Assembly: GCA_914767715.1 (NCBI GenBank)
Contig: OU612074.1
Coordinates: forward strand, 13,936,062 to 14,000,061
From: Membranipora membranacea
Lineage: Eukaryota; Bryozoa; Gymnolaemata; Cheilostomatida; Membraniporidae
Reading direction: 5' to 3'
Length of the DNA stretch: 64,000 nt
The notes beneath the pieces were generated by a model. That model ran no database searches. It was not told the DNA's origin and worked only from the letters and a program-made list of their open reading frames with translations. Within the stretch, counting starts at the first letter, position 1. Each line of letters starts with the position of its first letter. Shown here piece by piece: positions 35,001-47,000 of the stretch. The position numbers and the translations under genes are program-made.

Positions 35001-38000
35001 ACCATTGTAATTGTCAGATCATTATGTAGTATTTCTACAGTGCCATTTTACTGTTACATATATGGCCCAAACTAAAATTGTGATAATTTTGTCTTTGCAT
35101 GCGACAGGCTCATTATTGGGTCTGCAATTTAAGATCAAAGAGGTCGAACTAATGGCTGACGTTGACTCAGAACAATTGGTGCACCATGTTTTCAACCATT
35201 ATATTAACACAACCACAGGAATTATGTCAGCAGTCCCCTATTTAAACAGCATAATTGTAAAAGCAATGAAATTCAAGAGAGCAATTGGGCTGACACTGAA
35301 GAAGCATACATCCTCTAGACTGTGATCATGAAGATATCCAGAACGGCCCCCAGCAAATGCCCACAATCACACACATATAACTTGATTTTGACACTTTTTA
35401 CATCTGATCTGATCGGTAGAGAGTGAATTAATTCACTTAGTAAAGGTACCATCACAAGGAATTTGGTGTGGCGACCCGTGTTTAATTTATTTAATTAGGG
35501 GTGGGTATATGTAAGGTACTGCCACTTAATTGACTCTAACGATCAGAGATACACATATTAATAGTATAATTTCGATATCAGTGTGCATATGATCTAAAGA
35601 CAGAGACTCCGTCAATACATGGATCAAAAACTCTGACTAGCTGACAAGAGACAAACCTTAGTGACGAAGCACTCAGCGTTGCTCTCCGATCCGCTGATCT
35701 TCTCGCCATCATAGTTGAGATAAGTGATGAGCTCTTCGACAGCGTGAACTCTGACCCCTTTGAGTGATTTCTGTACTTGTTTGAGTGCAGCTGATCGAGG
35801 CTTCTCTGCTCGCTCCATGTGATCGTGTCGGATCAGACGAAGTATTCCAGCTGTGAACTCTGTAGAGGTAAGACGGCTCCTCAACACCTGAGCAGCTCCA
35901 TATGATGACTGCAATGATAGAGTGTGCAGCTGGTTACGAATTCTTGTTTGAGGAGACAAATTAAGGATTCGATAGTTGGGTGAGGTGAATAACCATTCCT
36001 CAATATCTATGCAAGGTAAGGGACAGAATATCCAGTTTCCCATGATGGTTGCATGCAATTTGATAACAGTGTAAATCTTTTGTAAGTCTTTTGCAGCAAC
36101 ACAATTCACAATTTATGGGCAACCAGGAATCTTTACCACCCATATCACGATGCAAACCCCCATGGTAGTTCTAAGAAGGTTGGTATCAATCGGTCAAACA
36201 TCGAAACATTTCCATGACTGATTCATTCGCCATGCTATAGTCTTAAGGTAATGTCAAAACAGCTATTTTTAGGGACTTTTGAGGTCTTTTTAAGGACTTT
36301 TGAGGTGTTTTTTGGCATTCTTTTGCGTTAAATTCAAGAAAAATGAAGATGCAATGAAAAATTATGTTGGCATTTCTTGTGTGCACCATGGTTAATGAAA
36401 GCGGCTTCGTATGTGAGAACTTTCAAAAAAACTTTGTTTGGCCACAATAATGGTTATTTGGACAGCATGTTTGGCGTTATGCAAAGGTGGCGAAAATATT
36501 AGCCGCATTCGAGAGTCTACTGCATAGACTTAATATACTACCTAGACAGGACAATGCTTATGCTTCACTGATCATAATGTGTCCCACTTAAATAGCACGA
36601 CATGACGTAATTAGTTTGTGCTGTGAGGCATAGTTTACTATATACCATTCAACGAAATAATGTGAAAAATCAAGGGACGCCGCGCATGATATCAGCTCTT
36701 GTCCGGCCCCTAATTATTTAAACACAGAGAAAATTTGTGAGTTTGTGTAAAAGACCGTTCCGCACGAGATGGTATAAAAATTGACTCCTTAGGCGAATCT
36801 AGAGCGAGAACAGACCTGATAAGTTACAATCATTAGCCAATAAATACTGAAACAAATACAGCCATCTACCACTACTATTCAAATGCACAGAATACCCACA
36901 ACACAGTATCACAAATATTTTGTTGGATGAGCCAGATCAAAGCACCACCACCATCATCATAGATTTTTGCATAAATATTCCTAGTCATGACTGAGCACAA
37001 CCTGCTCAGCTTGGATTCCTTGTTACAAGTTTTTACTGCAATTTTTTTGTCGCTTCATGAGGAAGAATAGATCTGTGCTGGAAATTGAGTATGCCAACTC
37101 CAGGTATGTATGTATGTATCATGAAGCTAGGGTACGTGGCACATATATATATATATTAAGTCTATGGTCATCTCTCATCAATGAAATAATATAGTAAATC
37201 AAGGCACGCAGGATATAATACCAGCCAAATTATATTAGATCTGTTTTAATTTATGAGATACAAATTATCAAAACAAATACAGCCCTGTACTGAAACAGAA
37301 GATGAAAGATACTATGTAAACAAAGTGGTTACTGGTTTTAATATTCATACTTCGTTGAGATTATTTATTTATATAACGTGAACCTGCGTCCTGCAGCCTG
37401 CTGTCTCATCTTCACAAGAAAGCCCAGCTGCAATTTTACTATCATCAGTTGCGAGATACAAGGCAAACATAGAAGTTCTGGATATAATACCCACGCCGCT
37501 CAGTTTATAGGAAAACTATTTTTAAATGAGCCTACAGCCTGCTACCTCGTCTTCACAAGATGATAATCTGGCTGCCTCATCTTCACAAGATGATAATCTT
37601 GCTGCCTCATCTTCACAAGATGAAAATCCTGCTGCTACCACTTCACAAGATGATAAAGTAAGAAACAGCCCAGTGGTGGCTCTCATGTATGCATTGTCAT
37701 ATTTCCGTCTTTATTGGATTGAATTTTTTGGCATAATTTCTGCTTGTCCCATCCATCTAAGATCTAAATCAATTAAATATTGTCATATAATAATACCCAC
37801 ATCCTTCTATACATGCACATAAATTTAAGGCTATAGACATAGTAAATAATAATCGATGGGTGTGATAAAATTTGAATGTAAGAAAGAAAAGGTGGAACGA
37901 TAGTGATGGGGCGGGGGGGGGGGGGGCTGGAGGGAAACTATTTGAGATGACAATTCTGATTTACTCCCGAAATATCTAACTCAGAACTGGCACAGCAGTC

Positions 38001-41000
38001 AAAAAGTGTGAGTAGACTTAATCGGTGATCTCGCAAATCTTTCTTGGCCATGCTGATGCTCCTATGAAATTGATTTGACAATTTCTGTTTATCATATCAA
38101 AAGCTGTAGTTTAATGATAATTATTTGTATATGTTATCATTTGTGATGCTTTTAAAAAAGTCATCTAGAAACTGGTGTGCTGCCTACGGCTGTGGAAATA
38201 CCCCGGCAGGAAATCGTAATTTAAGCTTCCACGCCTTCCCCAGAAATAACGAGGAGAGACTAAAGGTATGGGTTTCGGCCGTTAAACGCAAATATGCTGT
38301 TCTATGTAGCGAACATTTGAAACGAGATACATTTAGAAGGCCTCCTGGTGTGGGTGGGAGAGCTTTGCTCAAAAAGGATGCTATCCCAACAATTTTCCAA
38401 TCCTTCCAACACTATCTACAAACCCCTAAAAGTGAAGAGATATACGCTGGTCAGAATACACCATGAAACAACCAAACTCGCAGCAAACACTGACAATAAG
38501 CGCTCCAAACTGAGCAGGCTTATTGTGTTCAGTGACTCAGTCATATCTAATTTTCAGCGATCGCTGATAGTGATAGTGTCTCGTTTGGAAATTTTGCAGC
38601 AATCACCGATAGTGGTAGTTTTCTAGTCTTTGACCCATCCGCAAAATTCAGTATAATCCCACAGTATATATTTTTTTTGATAAGTAGGTGTAAGAAGTGG
38701 TTAGCTTACATTGCTCTACTAATTTGATTAATTTTAACGTATACTGCAACCAGTCATATCTAACTTTGCAATGCTCGCTGATAGTGGTAGTATTTTTAAT
38801 TTTTGTCGTGCCCACAACAGCAATAGTGGTAGCCGTTAGACTTGGTCGTGCCCTCATAAATTAGTATAATCCCGCAGTAACAGCCCTCTGTTTTGTCATG
38901 TAGTGATAAAAGTGGTTAAGTACAGGGCTGTATTTGTTTTGATAATTTTTATCTCATAAATTAAAACAGATCTAATATAATTTGGCTGGTATTATACCCT
39001 GCGTGTCTTGATTTACTATATTATTTCATGGATGAGAGATTACCAAAGACTTTATATATATATATATATATATGTCACTTACCCTAGCTTCATCATACAT
39101 ACATATCTGGAGTTGGCATACTCAATTTACAGCACAGATCTATTCTTCCTCATGAAGCGACAATAAAATTTGCAGTAAAATCTTTTAACAAGGAATCCAA
39201 GCTGAGCAGGTTGTGCTCAGTCATGACTAGGAATATTTATGCAAAAATCTATGATGATGGTGGTGGTGCTTTGATCTGGCTCATCCAACAAAATATTTGT
39301 GATACTGTGTTGTGGGTATTCTGTGCATTTAAATAGTAGTGGTAGAAGTGTTAAGAGTAGACGGCTGTATTTGTTTCAATATTTATTGGCTAATGATTGT
39401 AACTTATCAGGTCTGTTCTCGCTTTGGATTCGCCTAAGGAGTCAATTTTTTATACCATCTCGTGCGGAAAGGTCTTTTACATAAACTCACAAATTTTCTC
39501 TGTGTTTAAATAATTAGGGGCCGGACAAGAGCTGATATCATGCGCGGCGTCCCTTGATTCTTCACATTATTTCATTCAATGGTATATAGTAAACTATGGC
39601 TCACAGCACAAACTAATTACGTCATGTCGTGCTGTCGACAGTATTGTAATGTCGACAGTATGTCGTAATGTCGTATGTCGTAATGTCGACAGTATTGAAT
39701 GCTATTGGCCTGTCTAGGTAGTATATTAAGTCTATGGTCTACTGTCACTGCAATATGCAAGCTAATTTTTTGAAAGTCAATGTGTATGACATTTGAAGAG
39801 TACTCTAAGAGAAAATCATAATTAATTTTGATTTGAGCCTATGATCTGTTGTGAATTTATGATTGAAATTTCATATATTTTCATGGCTTCACAAAAAAAT
39901 GCGTTGTATGGCGTGACGTAAAAAGTCAATTTAGACTAGTCATATATCAGAGAAAATCCAATTTTATGATGAATGCAATCTCTAAGTATACATTCCACAT
40001 GTTTTGAAATTTTTTGCAATTAATTTGACTCCTCCATCTGAATTGACAAAAACAGCGGTTTTTGCCTCATTTCCTCCCTAAAATGACACAACGTCATCGA
40101 ATCAAGTTTTTGTTCAGGTATTCATTTTCAGTAGCTCGGCAGCTTTCCAACGGTATATGATATGTTGATATTCGGATCGGTCTTTGACATTACCTTAAGC
40201 CTTATCATAAATTAAAGTTGACTGAAATTTTGACCTTTCCTAGAATTGCTTTGTGGGAACGTTGACCTATTTAACTCACATGACACTCAGTACAGCTCTC
40301 CTCCAGACATTCATCTACGATATCACTGAGCATAAGAGGGCGTAACTCCTCAGGTAACTTTCTCACTATCTCATTAAAGTAACTAATCTGCAGTTTACAC
40401 TCCCTCAGATCGACGAGGAACGGCAGGGAGAAGTTAGAGAGGCGATCAGAGTACGACGGCTCATCGTTATATACCAGAGAGGAGGATTGTCTCAGGCACG
40501 CATCCTGTAGTTGTGATAATAAATACTGGAGTGAGAACCCAATATGGATGGAACATATTATTATTCGCTTTTATTGAGTTGTTTCATATATAAATATGTT
40601 ATTATATAGATAAAGATATAAATACAGTCTGATTCGTTCTACCCGTATTCTGTGTTGCACCTGCCGGTAAGTCAATGGCACAAGAGATCAAGAATTTTCA
40701 TATAATCCGTAGAAGTTTGCTTGATGATTATCACTTTGATCAGGGTTTAATTCAAATACGTCAAGGGAGGCAATTACTCAACCTGGCGTTCTGCCAACAA
40801 CTAACACCAGAGGCGGTTATGTACACATACATGGGATATTAAATGGAAGTTACTTTCCCAACATTTTAATTCTTTGATCATCTTTAATCATATTCAAATG
40901 CAAAGAATTATGAGCATCTCAACCTTCAAACTAAGATCCAAATACAAAATGACCATTGGAGTCAAAGAAACTTGCATGGCAGGTATATTAACTAAGTATA

Positions 41001-44000
41001 TATACCAGTAATCTATGCACTGCCTGTCTCATTGCCTTACCTGGCCAGGGAGATATAGTGTTAGTATCTCAGTGTCAGCACAGTCAGCTTTAGACATCAT
41101 AGAGAACAAACCCTTCACTGCTCTGTAAGCGCATCTCAGGCTGTTAGGGTGTAATATCTCCGCTGTGTAAAATAATGTGACAGATTTAAAAGTTAGATTA
41201 TAGAGAGTATTTTTGTCTGCGGTCGCAGTACTATTGCTACTTGTAAGCAAGTTTTGACTGAAGGCAGTCTATGAATTATTTCCTTCTTCACGGGGAGTGA
41301 GAAACCAACCATAGGATGTCACTTTAATGATAACTACATGTGATTGACTCATTGATTGCTCTTTGTGATGTATCTTTTGGCCACATTACAAACTTTGATA
41401 CAATAAGCAATTCATAAAATATCAATGAATAAGCTGTTACTATCCAACCAAGGAGTTACAGGAACCCCATGATCTGACTAACTACTCTACAGACATCAAA
41501 CTCAATAGTTACAATACATAATACAAAAACATACAAACTAATCTAGATGATAAGGCTACAGGTTCATATCACAACTACAAACTTTAATGTATAAACAAAC
41601 GAGTACCTTGATTTTCATAGTACAGTCTGTCCAGAACTGCTGCAAACTGATCGGGAGTCGCCCTCTCCGTAGCACCCAGATATCTACAACAAAAGAGAAT
41701 ATTATAAGAAATGATAAATACATTGTACCTGATATGATCATTATTATTTATAATGATCTTTTTATCAGAATTTGTCCTATCACACAGGATCTGTCCTATT
41801 TTGGCAAAAGGACAACTTTCAATTGCCTTGAAATATCAAGTTACCACTCATCGCAATCACTCTATAAAAAGTTATCATCCATTTAAGTTCAACCCGGCCT
41901 TTAAAAATAACAAATACGAATCCAAAAAGGATTATTTCCATTTTATATGTTTAGAAACCATATTTGAGGCGAAAAAGCCATTTTTAATAGGAATAGCTGT
42001 GAGTCTTACTTGAATAGGGAGTTAAAGTTAGAGAGCTCAGTAGGAGTTTTGTACAGATAAGGTCTGATCTGCTGCTCCTCATACAGATTTAATACCAGCT
42101 GATTGGCTCTTACTAGAGTCTTTCCTCCTTCTACAAATGTAAGAAATGTATATGAGGCTAATGGACTAATGGGCGGAGCATATATAATAATGTATGTTTT
42201 TATATCTATGTTAATGATTGCGAGGTCAACAAGTTATTTTTAATTTGCTTTAACTATAAACTTTTAGAAAACCTCAATAAATAAATAAATAAATAAAACA
42301 GCTATATTTTTTCAGAATGGGTACTGATAACAGTACTTGTGGAAATGAAATGAAATGGTGCAACCAAATCATCAACCTGGGGAATGTTTGGGCACTAAGA
42401 TTAGTCTGAAGACTATGGATGTTTCATCCCACCAGGTTAGGCATAACCTGTATCACAGGCCTTCCACTCCATGTGACAGTGCTAGAGGCAATAAAGACCA
42501 CCCAAAGACCAATGCTTGTTATCGTCAGGCAGTTACTCACGATAAAGTTTAGACAATTTGCATGGTAAAAAAATTCAAAGCTCTACTTGGCATGAACTAA
42601 TGATGGTGGAAAAAGTGTGCCTCATAAGGGAAGGTAAATCCCATTCTCTGTATTACGATGTCACAGTCTCCCGATTGTGCTGAGGTAACTTGGGAAAAGA
42701 ATAATCTTGTGCACATACCTATAAGGACACACTTGGTGTGTTTGAGCTGTTCAGTAGTATACTCATCATCCATAGAATACATCTGTAGATACTTATATAC
42801 ACTCTCCATCACTTCGCTTAGTAACTCAGATCTATCATGTGTGGAAATTGTCTTCCTCTGTGTGGAATCCCTTCCAGAATCCTCATTCAAACATGAGCTG
42901 AGGTTTTTTATATGGAATACCATCTGCTCCTTAGATGGGATGGATTTTATTCCTGAGGAAAATAACAAAGACATAATAATATTTGAATAACCTTTGAAAT
43001 AAAAATATATTCAATGAAAGAGAAACGGCTTGCACTTTGTAGAGGCAATCTGTCGATCTCAGTTTTGCAAAATAATATGATCTCGATCCTGTTTGACTAG
43101 TAATTTCTTAAACAAATCGCTTGTCAGATTTGTTGAGCTCCTTGGTGGATAGAAAGTGGCTACACCCACACAGTGACCACCTTGAGGGGGGGGGGGAGAT
43201 CCCAATGAAATCATACAGAATTATATTGACAAGTATAAGGCTGAAAATCATACCTAGTTGTCTGGAGAGTTCATCCTTATAACACTCCAGAGAGCTGAGC
43301 TGATCATCCTCATGATAATCATAGCTAACTTCAGTAGATTTAAGCTGTGCAGGATCAGCCCAGTGTGGCAGGAAGTATGCACTCGTCCACGAGCATCGCG
43401 TGTTCTCCTGTGATACAAGGAGACAAAGGTAGAGTTTTCCAGAGTGGGACAGGAATCCAATCAAATTTACCATAATATTTTCCATTGATGCAGTTGCGAT
43501 GTGATGTTATTTGAGATGCCTTGATTCAGTATGCAACAAATTTTGGGAACTTCCAAAAAGCAGTTAGGGACTGACCAAATCACAGTGACAAACCATACCC
43601 TTCATAACACAATTGAGGTGACCAAAGAAGACGGAGACTGCAGGTCTATTTTAACCAATAATCAAAGGGTATCAACACCAGGAGCAAGTAAAGCCTTTCT
43701 CTAGAAGTTACCTAGTATTTAAGTGGTGAATAGTATTAAAATTGCTTCTGGCAGAACACAGAAGATGATTATGATCATTATGGAGCATTCTCATCCTCCT
43801 GTGGTGATTATGGAGGCATCATAATGGCAGACAATAAACAACCAGCATAGCCAAGGTACTCACTCACCTTAGAATCACACAGTGAATCATTGAAGCAGAT
43901 AAACTTTATCTCATCTTCTGTAAATCCATACTGAGAACAGAACTCGTGGTACCTGTGTAATAAGATTTAGCATTTACAATTTACATTGCCATTCCAAAAA

Positions 44001-47000
44001 CAAATATTGAGAGGCATGGCTGGTAGTGGTCTTTGTAAATATTAACATGCATTAAAATCGGTTGATGCGGTGTTGAATTATAGAGTTGCCTCACTACAAC
44101 AAGTATAGTCTCAACTTTGGCTGAACATTCATCAGCTTAAGATTACTAGCAGAAGATGGATAGCTTAAACATATGTATGTACACTGTGGGATTTCTGTTC
44201 ATTATTTACCACATCAGCATTTAAATCACAGAATCTATTTTATTGCAAGAGTGTCATCGTTGCAGATATAAAACAACTCTCTCATTAGTAATGGTATATA
44301 GCAGCTGGGTTTTAGCACATTCCTGTCAGTTTTAATATAAGTGACTCAGTGACAATCTAGTAATCAATGCAGACTTACTTGGAGTTGACCCTTGTAGCAC
44401 AGAGGAATGGTATGGCCTTCAGCTTACTGAGTAACTCTTCATTTGTCGCTAGGTTTGTCTGTTTGAAGAGTTCATGTACTAATACTTTGGCCTTCTCATC
44501 CAGTTCAGCCTGAAACCAGACCATAACATCGAAATAAAGATCTTGCATCCCGAAACAAGTGTGTCAACGAATGCAACAGGACCAGGTTGTACGGTGTTTG
44601 TAGTTGAGACCATCAATCGACATTATGAGGGTACCATGTTGAAAGAGAACTACCCTTTTATGAGCAAAGCTTAGGTATTCATAGCCAACATCGATTAATT
44701 TTGCTGTCTGTGGCCATAACACTGGAACTTTCTGGTTGCCTGCACCAAATCAAATTACTATCCACCTGAATTGAATCAGATTTCCTGCTTTCTTTCAATT
44801 TTATGTAGCATGTTATATGAGAGCCTAGCAATAAGTCTAAATTATGGCTAGTTGTTAGCTAGCTAGCTAGATTCAGGGCTTAAACTATTCCCATGTCGCC
44901 GGTAGTGGCATTCCATTAAAGATAGTAACAGAATACCACTTATGGTGACAAGAGCAAAGTTCAAGTACTTTGACTATTACCACAGTAATCGTCTTCAACC
45001 AATCACCACCAACACCACTGATGTTAGACCTTAGTCTATGCAGGGAGGATGGGTGTCATCCCACCCGCCCTGTTCTATGTGTTAGACAGTTATACAAGGT
45101 CTAGAAGGAGACTGAATTATAGAGAGCACATGCTGACTGTATAAAAGATTTAGTGGAGAGGCAGCATGCAATGCCCAATTAAAATATGTAATAAGCATAT
45201 TATGGCAAAAGATGCGAGAACTTTTCCCCCCTGATATGTACAAAACATATACGATATACGATATATGATACATGATATACCATATATCATACATAAATTA
45301 TCATATAACATATATCATATATCAAGGCACATTGGTGCAAAGCAGATGAAGACAAATCCTATAACTTGACAATGTATAGCGGTGTGCAGCAGTGTTTTAA
45401 CACCAAAGTAGCAGAAGCATATGTTGTAGTTTGGACGGTTTGTGGTTTTGATGATTGATGTTCCCCAACCAAATGAAATCTTATTGTCCAATACAATGAA
45501 TAAGGTGGCAGCAACCTAGAATTGTTTTTGCGAAAAACACAATGTACAGTGTAATACATGATCAGCATTAGCAGAGCATAGTTGGAGGGCTCTAACAGTT
45601 GTCAGAGTGAGCATCTAAGCACATGAAGAGGTTTCAAAAATATGAATCAACAAAACTAAAACCAAATAGGCATGTATAACGTTCCCCAATGGAACTTTTA
45701 TCTTGGAGTTTCCAGAGAGATATGATCATGTATTACATCTCTCTGGGAATTCCAATATACTGCATTGTGGGATGCCCACTTGAGCCCTCAAACTATATAG
45801 AGCAGTGTTGTTGCTCTAGATGTTGTTGGATGTAATAAAGCTGCACAGTGAGCAGAGCACAATATCTTACCACAGTTTTACTCATACGAGATAACTTCTC
45901 ATCCTACACACAGAATATCAATCGTTAAATATTGAAATGCAGGAATAAGTGAATTAAGACCATAAACTTAAAAGTAGACTTACTGACTACTCAAAGACCA
46001 AAGTATGTTATAGTCAGGCAGTAATTTAATAATTCACGCCAAGAAGAGCATTGAATTTTCTTACCATGCGAATCTAACACAACATTATCATAAGTAACTG
46101 CCTGACTATAACATGCTTTGGTTTTTGGGTAGAAATTATTATTTAAAATTATTTTTAAAACTATAGTCAGGACCATCTTCCTCAAGATGTAGCATAAGTC
46201 TGGAGTTCTCTTAGAGATCAGCTTCAGACGTTTGAATTATAGTGATGGTCAAAGGACAGAGTCGTCATGAAACAAAATAATATAATAACTCCATTGTTTA
46301 AGCTCACTGGGAATTCCAGAGAATTGCATCATGGGACACTTTTCAACATACCCTATCGCAATAGCTCCTCATATAGAATGTGCAGAAATGAAAGACCAGA
46401 AAATCACAGTATAACAGTAGCCTGAGGTTCATCTTTAAATGTATTGTAGCCTGAGGTCCTACCAGAGATGAAAACTTGTAAGAGAGACAGACTTACCTCA
46501 GGGGCTTGCTGACTGGCTGAGGCAATCTTCTCAGCAAACTCGACAAATTTCTCATCACTGACTGTGGAGTTTAATCCGATCATCCTCAAAAATCTTATCT
46601 ATATAAATCCAAACAACATATTATAACGTCAAAGAACAAGAGAAATAAAGATCTTAACAGCGTAACGTCATGTTATAGATTGGTGATCCGTACAGCATCA
46701 TGGTATCCTGTCATGTTGATTACAGGGCTGTAGTTCTAGGGGAGGCAGGGACGTTCTGCCTCCCCTAGAATGCTGAATAGAGTGGCTAAGAATGATATAG
46801 TTGAATATTTGATGTGAGAATCAGCGTATTTTGGACTTTCATCTGCTATTTATATCATTAATACACTTTGGAGGTTGAGGATTGGGGACTCAACAGAAGC
46901 TTACAATACCCAATCTGGTGTTACTTCACACCCTCAAGGATTTTTTCGCCTCCCCTACCATGTTTCCTAAACTACGCCCCTACAATGTCATGGCATCCTG

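Larger units (their letters stand above)
36523..39736. mobile_element. P-superfamily-like THAP transposon with long inverted repeats
   Basis: The ends CATAGACTTAATATACTACC and its reverse complement are flanked by the perfect 8-bp duplication GTCTACTG (36515-36522 and 39737-39744). The inverted repeats span about 36523-37290 and 38921-39736. The right arm has extra GTCGTAATGTCGACAGTAT repeats near 39640-39700. The middle holds a THAP-domain ORF, a 30-bp coding-like tandem repeat and duplicated blocks (38540-38920). Eight-base duplications and THAP DNA-binding domains are P-element traits. I found no RNase-H-like catalytic region, so this copy is probably non-autonomous. Confidence 0.88.
36242..40199. 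mobile_element. Older outer element with 17-bp inverted ends
   Basis: CTTAAGGTAATGTCAAA at 36242-36258 and its exact reverse complement at 40183-40199 bracket the THAP element and about 730 bp of other sequence. It is most simply read as an older transposon into which the THAP element jumped. No target duplication is clear. Confidence 0.5.

Noticed and set aside
35011-35325. 104-codon ORF inside the foldback element as a host gene
   Set aside because: No motif, opposite to the host gene and inside a mobile element.
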